Origin: Leptodontidium sp. MPI-SDFR-AT-0119
Lineage: Eukaryota > Ascomycota > Leotiomycetes > Helotiales > Leptodontidiaceae
NCBI GenBank assembly: GCA_020726505.1
Contig: JAHLEZ010000006.1
Span: 682,001 to 746,000, forward strand
Direction of reading: 5' to 3'
DNA length: 64,000 bases
Shown here: positions 33,993-44,205 of the stretch, piece after piece
Numbering within the stretch: position 1 is the first letter of the stretch
How the letters are laid out: each line of letters starts with the position of its first letter
Notes under the pieces: model-generated
The model's database searches: none
What the model was told of the DNA's origin: nothing
Seen by the model: only the letters and a program-made list of their open reading frames with translations
Program-made: the position numbers and the translations under genes

Positions 33993-35841
33993 CTAATACA
34001 CATACTCAAAATTCGGGTTCTCCTTATCCGTCATATCCGTAAACGCCGTAGCATTGAGACTCTCATCACCTTCCACGACCCCACTCTCCCGCAACTCCGC
34101 TCTCCGCTTTTCCTTCTTCTTATTCTCCCATATAAACGAGTAGCGGAAGACGAAGAATAAGGCCAACTCGATGAAGTTCGCAACGAGTAAGGAACCGATA
34201 CCCAAGGGGTATTTGGGCGCTTGTTCGGTCTTGTAGAAGAATGGTGATACGATGTTGCCCACGCAGGCTCCGAACCAGATCATGCCGGAGACGATCATTT
34301 TCTTGGATTGGCCACCTGTGTTGGATGTTACGAGGGAGAGGGATAGCACGAATGATGCTTGGTAGGAACCGGTTAGGTAGCTGATGCGTGTTAGTTGATT
34401 TTCATGGCAGGAGGTTTGGGAGAGGAATGACATACAAGCAGATCAAACGGCCAACATAGGCTTTGGTTGGAGCTAGGAGGAAACCCAATGCACCCGCAAT
34501 GGTTGGAAGCATGAACAATGCACAGATAAGGGTGCGACTGTTCTTTGGCATGTATCTATTCGCCAAAGCACCAAGCCCAATCCAAATCACCACGATGACA
34601 CCCTGGGGAACCCCAAGAAGTGCAGTATGCAGAGTATTGAACCCCAATCCTCGAATGACCAGTGTAGAGAAATTACTGATTCCGCCATTTGGAACATTTC
34701 CTACAAATCCAAGAAGGACGAAGAGCCAGGTTTTGTAGTCCATGTAGGCTTCTTTGATTTGAGACCAGTTGATGCGGCGCTGCTCGATTCCGGTCTGGTT
34801 CTTTCGCATGCGTGCGATCATGAGGAGTTTCTCGTCGTGACTGAAGCCCCAGAATGTGATGGGTGAGTTGGGGAGGAGAATGGCTAGGACGATGGCCCAT
34901 GCTGAGCAGACTGCGCCTACGACGAGGAACTCGTATCTCCAGGATTGGAGGGCGCCTTTGATGTTGCCGATGCCGTAGCCTGTATTTCACTTAGCATCAT
35001 GTATGTGTCGGACAAACTTAGACAGCTAACCGATCAGACCGCCTCCGGCGACTCCAATTCCGTTCCAAGCATACCATGCGGCGATTCTTGAGGGCTGTTC
35101 TGCTCTAGTGTAGCTTGACAATCAACGTCAGCCACTAACCCGAACCCCAACCTTAACCCTAACTTACTACATGGATGTTATTAACATAAACGCGGGGTCA
35201 GCTATCGCCTCGAAAGCTCCTGAGAGAATTCTGAGTGCAGCCAGGGAAGCAAAGTTCTTTGCTGCAGCTTGTGCCATCAACAAAGCTCCCCACATGAAGA
35301 TGTTGAAGGACAAATCTAAAACACCGGGAAGTTAGCGTCTGCTTAAAAGGGTTGAGTTTAGAAGTGACACTTACACCATCCAGGTCTACACCTCTGCATG
35401 ATCAGATTGGAGGGGATAGCCCAGAACAGCCATCCGAAATAGAAGACCGAGGACAGCCAGCTATACTCAGTCTTAGCCAGGTTGAGATCATCTTTGATTC
35501 CAAATATTGCTGCGTAAGATAATGTGGTCTTGTCGACATACTGGAATCAATTGGTCAGCGATATCTCCATCATAAATCAAATAAATGCTCACGTAGAAGA
35601 AGTAGCATATTCCAAGAAGGGGCAGGATCCTCTTGTCGAGTTTCCGCTTCAGTCTCGCTTCATCGCCTTGGTCGATAGCATCATCGTTAGGATATCTTGC
35701 AATGGCTTCTGCATAGATAGCAGCATGAGGCTGATTGATATGACGCTCAATCTCGGCAGCTACTTTGCTATCCTCGATATCGCCAACAACGCTCTCGTGG
35801 TCGACATCTGCCTTCTTGGTCTCGTGGGAAAAGTCGTCCAT
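33993..35841 (-). CDS. MFS transporter, allantoate permease (Dal5/ACS) family
   Basis: Six exons (35841-35593, 35540-35375, 35315-35168, 35113-35031, 34979-34436, 34380-33993) give 525 residues, normal for anion:cation symporters. The cytosolic N-terminus ends RLKRKLDKRILPLLGICYFF, followed by the family motif YVDKTTLSYAAIFGIKDDL. Later come FYFGWLFWAIPSNLIMQR, RILSGAFEAIADPAFMLITS, AEQPSRIAAWYAWNGIGVA and the linker RMRKNQTG before helix 7. The family imports organic anions such as allantoate, nicotinate, pantothenate or dipeptides across the plasma membrane; substrate is not predictable here. All splice phases agree. Intron 3 starts with telomere-like repeats. Confidence 0.92.
35134..35166 (-). 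repeat. Interstitial telomere-like repeat inside an MFS intron
   Basis: Read on the minus strand, the 54-nt intron 3 of the MFS gene begins GTAAG and then runs TTAGGG-TTAAGG-TTGGGG-TTCGGG-TTAG, which is five degenerate copies of the TTAGGG telomere unit. The donor site lies directly next to the array. Confidence 0.75.
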
Positions 35842-36816
35842 CCTGAATATTGATTACAAGAAAGGCTTATGATGGAGGAGATGGATATAATCAAATACTC
35901 GAGGGTTATCGCTATCTTATAGCCAGGATCCGGCGAAAGAGCGAAGCTCTCGGCACGAAGTCCGAAGTGCGGAGGATATCCACACGAGTCAGTTTTGCTC
36001 TTTACTCGCCACGCCATGAGTTACCCCACTAACGACAACGTTGTTTTTAAGCCAGACGACTCCCTGGGTCCCATGGATCTCATCACATCCCCGTGGAGAA
36101 TTTGATCTTGGCGGACCGCGATGTGGAGTAGCGCGCTCCCCAGATCCCACTTTTGGAAAATGAAACTCGAGCTACGACGGGGAAAACTTCTCCATTGAAT
36201 GTTTTAATTATTCCACGAATAATAGTTGAGCTCTAAACAAGGATGTTAGCGTGAAGACGATAGAGGTCAAAGACCTTCTCGTCGAACTGTATGTCCTGTG
36301 ACAGGGGTTCGTTAGCTGTACCAAAACCCTGGAATTTAGTAGAGCATCGCACTAGAAAGCACCACCTTCTTCAGGTATGATTAGTAAAAAGCTATATAAT
36401 GTAGCAAAATGGGTTTTGAACAACTAGAAAACAACTTGTTCAGATCCATTTTATCATCCAGAGCGAGCAGAACTTTCTCTTACGCTGAGGCCCTCTAAAA
36501 CCATGGGATACTTCGGGACAACTTTACGTACTATATATTCCATTTGACATAGCGTTTCAGGATTAAGTATCAGTGACTCTGTCATCTTTCGAATTTGTGC
36601 TATTCCCAAACGTAGCCAGCTTCCGTAAGCAATCTTGATTGCCGAAATTCATGCTCCCTGCTTACAGCGTGACTCCCCAGGTATGCTGGACATTATCCCA
36701 CTCTCATTGGGGTAAGCCGAGTCTTTAAACTCCTCGTTCAACTTTTTCGGCACTGTGTTCAAAGTCACCTTCCAACAACTTCAAGTTTCCTTCAGAGACC
36801 ATTCACCCATGATACT
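35842..36816. other. Intergenic 0.98 kb: MFS promoter and NUDIX 3' side
   Basis: Holds the promoter of the MFS gene and the 3' end of the NUDIX gene. No gene or defined regulatory site could be supported. Confidence 0.4.
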
Positions 36817-37311
36817 TCAAGCATAAGTGAGATGAGGAACCACACCAGGTCTCTGCCTCACCAGATTCAATAACGGCACAAAGAGTCTTCTCTGAGTCTC
36901 CTCACCCATCCCATCTCTCTCAACCAACGCCACCAACTCCTCCCATTTAATCCATTCCCATCCTTCACACTTCTCTTTTTCCAACACCTCCGGAACCTGC
37001 CCCTCACCATCCCTTACCGCCACCACAAACAGCGTAACATAATGCTTCCCATCCTTCTCCATCACATCATTCGTTGCGGTCAAGAATCTGACGTTAGATA
37101 CTTTCAGACCTGTCTCTTCCAAGACTTCACGAGCAGCGCACTCTTCAGGCGATTCGCCGAATTCGAGATGACCACCTGGGAGAGCATAGGTTCCGGATCC
37201 GTGAGAGCCGATACGCTTTCCTATCAAGAAGGAAGGATTTGAAGTAGATTCTGAATTTGTTTGGAGAATGAAAACGCCTACGCCGACACGGACTTGAGGG
37301 GGTGTTGACAT
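36817..37311 (-). CDS. NUDIX hydrolase
   Basis: A single-exon gene of 164 residues from an ATG at 37309-37311. The NUDIX box spans residues 46-69 and contains GGHLEFGESPEECAAREV then LEETGL, matching Gx5Ex7REUxEExGU with all metal-binding glutamates. A second metal-dependent feature, the WEWIKWEEL segment near residue 128, is common in nucleotide-sanitising members such as NUDT15/MutT relatives. Role: hydrolysis of a nucleoside diphosphate linked to another moiety, possibly oxidised or non-canonical nucleotides; exact substrate unknown. Cytosolic, no targeting signal seen. Confidence 0.92.
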   Translation of the reverse strand: MSTPPQVRVGVGVFILQTNSESTSNPSFLIGKRIGSHGSGTYALPGGHLEFGESPEECAAREVLEETGLKVSNVRFLTATNDVMEKDGKHYVTLFVVAVRDGEGQVPEVLEKEKCEGWEWIKWEELVALVERDGMGEETQRRLFVPLLNLVRQRPGVVPHLTYA

Positions 37312-38051
37312 GATGAGGGTCGGAGGAGGATTTCAATAGGTCTGAAAGCAGGTGGTGGTAATTCGAATCGCTCCTTGTTTCTTCTTTGTTACCCGCCTAG
37401 TATAGTAGCTTCAGCAGAGGTAAGGTAATTACCTGCAAGGAGAATTCCAGCTCTGTGTTGATGATTTGGAGTTGGTGATGAATAAGTGAAGTGACACGAG
37501 TGACTCGATGTAAGTTCGTTGATGCTGAGTCATCGCTCAGCCATGGAATACGAAGCTTCTTGGCACGAAGCCTTGTATCAACAGCACTTCTAAGCCTGGA
37601 AGCCACCGTTTGCCAGGCTGAATGGGCTATTTGCACGCTAAATGTTAGCTCATTCAGGCTTTATCCTTCACCAGGTCTGAAAAGCCACATTGCAATGTTT
37701 TTATAAATGCTTTCCATTCATTGATGTGTACCTCGTTTTAATGCAAAGACCTCAGAAGCCTGCGAAATGTGGCTTCGTGCTCATTCCGCAAAGAAAGAAA
37801 AGTATAACTGTCAGGAGGGATCGGAATATGATCTCGAGGCATACCTCGTTCTGACGACGCACTGTCTTTAGTACCTCAATTTCGTGTAATTTCCCATCCA
37901 TCTTGAAGAAATAAAAATAAAATATTTAGGGCCAAATTTCTCAAGTCTCGGAGGTTAACTCGCTCTAGAGTAAGGTATTTGACTCCCTGGTCAAGTAGCC
38001 TTGCACCCATTTGGAAGAAGAAAGAAAAAAGAGAAGAAAAAAAAGGAGCCT
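37312..38051. other. Intergenic 0.74 kb: NUDIX promoter to 2EXR copy 3
   Basis: NUDIX promoter on the left. A purine-rich AAG/A tract at 38020-38046 borders the 3' end of 2EXR copy 3. No gene supported. Confidence 0.4.
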
Positions 38052-39290
38052 TTAGCTTGGGGCATAGGAATATGGGGCCCCATCCTGAACATCGCCACGG
38101 ACTGGCTTAGGTTCCAATGTCCGGAGACTTCCAGAGTGATATCGAGTCTTCAGACCATGATCGATGTCATCCTCATCATCATAATAATCGTCTTCCTCGG
38201 AAAATCCGTCCTCCAATGCACCATCTCCAACATTCTGACCTTCTTCTCCTGCTCCACTACCACCAAGGAGATTTCTGTTGAAGAATCTCTTCTTGATAGC
38301 ACCAGAGATCTCCTTCTCGAACTGAACAAAATCTGCTGGAGTAGCGGAATCGTAGATATCTCTGCAGAACACCACATACACCAGCTCCTTCAGATCGAAG
38401 AATCCCATCTCGAAAATATCTCCCCAAGTTCCTGGAGCTGGTCCATGAGTCCAGTCATAATCATCGTTAGATTCCTCATCATCTGAACAATCTGAACAAT
38501 CTGAATCATCTGAATCGTCTGAATCGTCTGAATCGTCTGAATCGTCTGAATCGTCTGAATCATCTGAATTATTTGAATCGATCATTGAGGCAATGTCTCT
38601 CCAGTATTGATGGTCAATGAAGCATCGCCAGTCCAAAGCCAACTTCTGGATGCCCTGGAATCGGCAGCAGAATTTCTCGCAACAGAAGCCGAAACTACTA
38701 AGGTCTTCAATGACGCTCAAGAAATTCCCCATGTTGTTGATGTAGATTGTAGTGTGAACAGGATCGAAGAGAATCTTGGCTCCGTTGGCAGCTGGAAGGA
38801 CGCCCTTGGTCATTCGTATGAGCTCATGTCGGGAGACAGTGCAAGCCGAAAAGAGAGGGTGAGGGGCCGTGGGAGTAGCGAAAGTGATGACCGGAAAGGA
38901 GGCATTTTCGCCATGCTTTTCTTGACAATCGTGGGGACCGTAGGTTTTAAGGCAATCGTTGCTCTCGGTAATGTCGATCTGGACCTCGAGGTATTCGGGA
39001 ATAGGCGTAGCTAGTCTGAAGATGTATTGGCGGGTCTCGAGAGGGAGTTTGGGGAATAGAATGAACTCCGTTAACTTCTCAAATTCTTGAAGAGAAGCTG
39101 TAGTTGGGTTTGAGGTAGAGGGAGCATCACGGATGATGTTGATGAGTGAGGCGAGGGGGGTTTCTTCGCCATCGAGAGCTTTCTGCAACTCAACGGCGGT
39201 TCTTTCGAGACTGCTGGCTGAATTCTCAACTAAATCAGCAGCTGAGGGACCATTGAGGTCTTTGGGGGGCTTGGATTCAAGAGAAGCCAT
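38052..39290 (-). CDS. 2EXR-domain protein with Asp/Ser repeat (copy 3, intact)
   Basis: A single frame of 412 residues beginning at an ATG at 39288-39290. The 2EXR hallmark is FILFPKLPLETRQYIFRLAT at about residue 77, followed by PIPEYLEVQIDI and the AKILFDPVHTTIYINNMGNF strand block. Residues about 235-275 are a Ser-Asp-Asp repeat encoded by a 9-base microsatellite. The C-terminal region continues as in copy 2 (GTWGDIFEMGFFDLKELVYV). Family function is unknown. The similarity to copy 2 in order and length indicates local duplication. It is divergently oriented to copy 4. Confidence 0.85.
   Translation of the reverse strand: MASLESKPPKDLNGPSAADLVENSASSLERTAVELQKALDGEETPLASLINIIRDAPSTSNPTTASLQEFEKLTEFILFPKLPLETRQYIFRLATPIPEYLEVQIDITESNDCLKTYGPHDCQEKHGENASFPVITFATPTAPHPLFSACTVSRHELIRMTKGVLPAANGAKILFDPVHTTIYINNMGNFLSVIEDLSSFGFCCEKFCCRFQGIQKLALDWRCFIDHQYWRDIASMIDSNNSDDSDDSDDSDDSDDSDDSDDSDCSDCSDDEESNDDYDWTHGPAPGTWGDIFEMGFFDLKELVYVVFCRDIYDSATPADFVQFEKEISGAIKKRFFNRNLLGGSGAGEEGQNVGDGALEDGFSEEDDYYDDEDDIDHGLKTRYHSGSLRTLEPKPVRGDVQDGAPYSYAPS
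38480..38580. repeat. 9-base microsatellite coding for Ser-Asp-Asp
   Basis: On the plus strand, CTGAATCGT-type units repeat about 9-11 times with small changes. On the minus strand they encode the Asp-Asp-Ser tract of 2EXR copy 3. Units of nine bases keep the frame when the copy number changes. Confidence 0.85.
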
Positions 39291-40516
39291 AGTTTTGATG
39301 TTTTGAGTACTGCAAAAACGTGTCAGTTCTCGCTTCGAGTAGCGAGGGGGAAATAGTCACAGCTAACCTGCTCCTAAGACACTAGGGTTTGTAAGGGGTA
39401 GATTCACGTTCGTAGGATGTGTTTGGTAATACGTGGGTTGAAATTCGGTCTGTGGGGCCAGAGAGTTTTCAATTGGACTTTGGGTCGTTGTTGGGAAAAT
39501 AGAATTAGAAAAGAAAGGCTTGGGTCTGGTGTAGATAGGCAGCTACTGGCCCCTGCCCTCTACTCCTTTGACGAATAGAGCATGTTGTCTTAGGACCCAA
39601 AGCATTTATGAGTGAATCTAGACCATGAAAACTACTTATCCAAGCTGTTGAACCGAAGTTCACTTTCATTTGAGATGTTGTGTCTCTCCCCAACCCGTGA
39701 AAGGGGCTCGCTAATTCGAGTTAACCGAAAGATGTATTTTCTTCACGTCCACAAGATAGATGGCTGAAACGTTTTCAATATACACACAAGTATGTTGTCA
39801 ATAGCCTAAATAAGTATTTCCTGACATCCTGTCACGCAGTCTTGGGCTACTAGTCAATGGAACATGCCAAGTGTGAAGCAAATTAGGCTTGAACTACACT
39901 GCTAGAGTCTTGTTTACTTCAGAATCACTAGAAATCCCAAAATCAACGGTTAATTGCAGTTCTATAACTCAAAACTGTGCGCTGATTTCATAAACAGCTC
40001 TAGAGTTCCACGTGCACCTCTGATGAGTCACTCATAAGAAATTCTATCACCATTGTGGGCAGCTTTTGGTTCTGATATTACTTCCTTTGAGCATGGCTCT
40101 TGAAATGAGTAAATCTTTGTACGTAGCAAACTCAAGGGTTCAAAGTCCCCAACTACGGGTATTTCATTATCTACGAGAGCATTGCTATTCCACGTTCGAT
40201 GTACTTTTAACTCTGCGGCAAGATGGTTCCAGTTTGTCAGGTGGTTCTAGCTCTGCTTTCCAAAATCAATATCGGGATATTCCCATTCTGGCTAGACCAA
40301 ACGACACGCGACCATTGTCCTCCTCAAAGCCTGCTGCGCAATATGTTTACTCTAGACTTTCAATTGTGACACCACGCCTCCCAGCCAAGGTGTCTCGACA
40401 TTAATTGCCACCAAAGCCCGGAACTCTCGGTATGCATCCCAAAGGCTTCATCTATCCGCTTTTAAAGCTTCCCAATTGCTATGCTTCATACTAATACAAC
40501 ACAGTAAGACACAGCA
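39291..40516. other. Divergent intergenic 1.2 kb between 2EXR copies 3 and 4
   Basis: Shared upstream region of the two divergent 2EXR genes. Open frames at 39505-39693 and 40066-40404 have no recognisable features. No other elements seen. Confidence 0.4.
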
Positions 40517-41651
40517 ATGGCCGCGAATTACGTTCCAGCCTCAGGGGCATTGGTCTCAAACATCGGCAACAGCGTATCCTCCCCGCTCGACCTCCCCACA
40601 TCCAATCTCGACAATGCGGACTCCACCTTCCACCCCTTTCCAAAGCTCCCTCTTGAGCTACGAAACCTGATCTGGGGATACGCCGTAAGATACCGATGCG
40701 AAGGACCATCCAGATACCACGCAGGTTAACAACGCTTGCTCGAGATTTACTTCACAACGAACGAACCTCTTTGTGCTCTCCTTTCGGTGACCAAGAAAGC
40801 TCGCCATATTGCTACGAATATTGTGTGGGCATGGTTGCCAACGAATAGAGACGAGGCACACATTCAATACGATCCAGACGTCACTACACTCTACATCACC
40901 AATTTCCGGGAACTTCTTGACTCGGTCGAGTTCGATGACACTCATCCGGACGAGTTGGTAGACTGGTTCTGTCCATCTGCATTCTCAGGTGAGAATATCG
41001 GCCAGCTAGCTGTCGATATCTGCCATATATACTACCCAATCCGCCATCATCCTCGAGGCGTGTGGCATGAATTAGTCTGGGTTTCGCTGTTGCGCAAGAT
41101 GTTCCCGCAGCTCACCACCATAATGATAGTCACGGATCCAAAGAATACAGGATTGGTGTTCAACGACGCGTATCTCGCAATCCACAAAGGCGGCGATGAG
41201 TATTTGTGTGAGACGGAAGATGAAGGAGAAGATCGAGACAAAAATGAAGTTTACAGCTCGCCTTAGTCGAAATAAGCTGGCTTGCTACCTTGCTTCTTCG
41301 ATGAAGAGGAACTCAATCCTCGTATCTTCGTTGGCGATTACGATTTGGGGGAATGGCGTGAGAATATTAATGCAATCCAGAGGTCGACTATGGATTTTAT
41401 GGCTGATGTGATTAATGCTGTGGATGAAGTCGGGCTGGAGGACTCCGATAGAAAATAGTAGGAAAAAAATATCAGTTCATCACTGTGAGGGAAGGGATGA
41501 GGACGGGAAGCTGATTTTGAGGGCCATGGATGCTAATGTGAAGAAAGAACGGACATTTTTTGAATCCTCGAGAATTTTTGTGTGGGATTACGATGATGAG
41601 TCTGACGTTAGATTGGATGAGAGTGATGAGGATGATGGGAACGCAGACTGA
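40517..41651 (+). pseudogene. 2EXR-domain gene, broken (copy 4)
   Basis: The ATG at 40517 opens a frame with the hallmark STFHPFPKLPLELRNLIWGY, which stops at 40727-40729. Coding resumes at 40736 (YFTTNEPLCALLSVTKKARH, then AHIQYDPDVTTLYITNFREL), the typical C-terminal half of the domain. After about 41250 the frame changes (DEEELNPRIFVGDYDLGEWR) to a stop at about 41460, and a final acidic piece (DDESDVRLDESDEDDGNAD) is found in yet another frame after a seven-base A-run. The central part of the domain between IWGYAV and EIYF is also shortened. A pseudogene is likely; indel errors at homopolymers could account for part of it. Confidence 0.7.
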
Positions 41652-42666
41652 GGCGGCGATGATGATTGACGAGGACAGAAGATAATTTGGCTGAACGATA
41701 GAGCAGTTTATTAGCCAGTGGCTTTGCATTCAATCATTCATGATGGGAATCATGACTTTGTACAAATAGAAAATAAAAATAAATTTAAACAGGCTCAGTG
41801 TAAACAAAAGCTTCTGGCTCCCATTCTCAGCCGCAGCTGATCACATCAAATATTTATTCAATTATCTCCTCTGCTTTGGATTGTTTTTGTTTTCGTTTTC
41901 CCTGGGTTCAATCGATACTTCATTTGATTACGGGCTGTTTACAATACGATTTATGATTTGATATCCCGAAATGCTCCATTGCAGCCCAGTTGATGTTCGC
42001 TTAGCTGGACTTTGAAAAGCGCTGATGGCATGTCCATCAATGCAAAACCCAAGAAGATAGATTCTATTTTGTGGAAATATGTAGCTGATAACCGGCAGAA
42101 ATCATAATCATCGTTTCAAAAGTAAAAATCGTAGTCATCACATGTAACATTGATCATGGCTCCTGGATCGTCTGTTGCGGTGGGTTGATGCCTGGCAAGG
42201 CAGGAATCGCACTTGTGTTCTTCTTCGCCCAACGGAATCTCATGCGGAGAATCAATCAACTCTTTCCCACATGAACGCAATGGACCTCAATGATGCCAAC
42301 CACGTCCCCGGACACCAAAACAATGCAATGAATTCAATGAAGCCACCAATTGAGACCGGTGGCGAGCAACCAAGGTATGTCGATGAGATCTGCTCATAAA
42401 TTCCTTTCTCTGCCTGTCCCAGTCTGCGCCAGATGAGCAGACGGCGACGACACGTGCTGCGACTGCACAGCATCCGCATGTATCAACTCAATATGAGCTC
42501 AATCTGCCTCCTCTTGGCTGGTATCTTATGTTGGATCTCATATCGTAAGGTATTAGCTAAGTTGGTGCTCATTGTGGATTATTCCGACCGACGCTCACAT
42601 GCCCCTGTTCGAATGAGATGTGACCATATTTGATAGCGGTAGCAATATATATACTGACTTTGAGTG
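41652..42666. other. Intergenic 1.0 kb upstream of the BTB-bromodomain gene
   Basis: AT-rich spacer and promoter. Open frames at 42175-42399 and 42433-42633 show no motif and no consistent splice link to the downstream gene, although a 5' exon here cannot be excluded. Confidence 0.4.
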
Positions 42667-44205
42667 ATGATAGCAACACCTCATTCACCCCCGAAGAAAT
42701 CGCGTACTACGGCTCAAGTACCATCGCCTACAAAAACTCAACGCCGGTCAAGCTTGCCCAAGCCTCCACCTCCCACCCCCGCGCTTTTCAATCTGCGCGG
42801 CAATCTGCCCCTCGGCCAAGTACCCCTCGATTCGAAGTCATGTCGTATCGAGGTGTTGATCTCACTGCTGAGGTAGGAGAATCTTCAAACACGGTTTCAT
42901 GGCAGTATGTCGAAGCACGGCTCATTTCCCTCCCTTTACACTTCCGATGTACTGACACAGAAGCAGTGAAGCACATCCTCTCTTCGTCATCATCCTCGTC
43001 GGTCCCGATGAGATTCCATTTGGTCTACAAAAAGCCCTCCTCTGCGCCCAATCTCCCTACTATCGCGAATGGTTCACGAAGAACGGCTCCGACAGCCAGG
43101 TTGAGTTTATCGTCAAGCTTCCGGACACAACCCCAGATATCTTTGGCTGCTTCCAAAACTTCGTCTACACCGGCAAGGTTTATGACAAGGCGCATGGAAG
43201 ACCTATTCCCGACTATCCCCTTCTTATGGGCGTGTGGAAGCTGGCTACAAAGCTGAGAATGGCTCCGCTACGCGTTGCTGTTCTTGACACTATGTCTGAG
43301 CGCCGTCAAGAGACCTCTTGCATCCCTGGCACACCGCTTCTCATTCAAGCTTGGAAGGAAACCGATGAGGGAAGTGGATTAAGACTCATGTTGATTGGGT
43401 GGGCTGCAGAGCACAGTATGTACACATTGAAACTCATAACTGAGCTGAGCTAACACATCCAGTGCGCGCTTCCCCTGAGGTTCGTAATGCCTTCGCCAAG
43501 TCGCTTCCTCAAGAGATACTCAGCGAACTCGTCATCGTTATGAGTGAGCTTCCAGCAACCCCGGCATTCACACCACAAGCTATTCGAAACCAACCTCTCA
43601 TGCAGCCAATGGCAGCAATGGAGATTGACCCCGACCCTCCACGTCCACGTCCATCCAACCCATCCAATCCATCCAACAAGCGTAGTCGAAAGTCCGATGT
43701 TGGGCTGAGCACGGCCGGCCCTGACGATTCATACGAAATCAAGCCAGTAGCCAAAAAGCAAGCACGCCGCTCCGAGCCCATCCACCGCAAGAGCAAAGCC
43801 CAAGCCTCCTCCACCGATGGCGCGCCGTTATCTCCAGAGAAAGACCTCGAATTCTGTCGCGGCATGATCTCCCGCATGGTTCTCGGTCCCGGCTACTGGA
43901 CTCGACTCGTCAAGGCATTCAAGCACCCCGTCGATCCTATCGCCGACAACGTTCCCAATTACCTAGACGTCATCAAGAAACCCATGGACCTGACCACGAT
44001 CAAAGCCAAGATGGAGCGAAACGAGTACAGCACCTCAGCAGAGTTCGAGGAAGACGTCCGCCAGATCTTCAAGAACTGCTACGAGTACTGGACTAAGGAC
44101 GACCCCATCTTCACCCAATGCGAGAACCTCGAGAACTACTTCAACCAGCAGTGGAACTCGAGACATAAATACACCCCCAACGTCAAGCATGAAGTTGTCG
44201 ATTGA
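42667..44205 (+). CDS. BTB/POZ domain plus atypical bromodomain protein
   Basis: Three exons (42667-42872, 42961-43415, 43463-44205) give about 467 residues. The N-terminus is basic and Pro-rich (PPKKSRTT). Residues about 70-200 form a BTB/POZ domain (HPLFVIILVGPDEIPFGLQK, SPYYREWF, QNFVYTGKVYDK). A Lys/Arg-rich linker with nuclear-localisation-like KKQARRSEPIHRKSK precedes a C-terminal bromodomain (residues about 355-460: HPVDPIADNVPNYLDVIKKP, MDLTTIKAKMERNEYSTSAE). The place of the acetyl-lysine-binding Asn is Trp (NCYEYW). BTB domains dimerise or recruit CUL3; bromodomains read acetyl-lysine on histones. The combination suggests a nuclear scaffold. Exon phases agree throughout. Confidence 0.85.
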
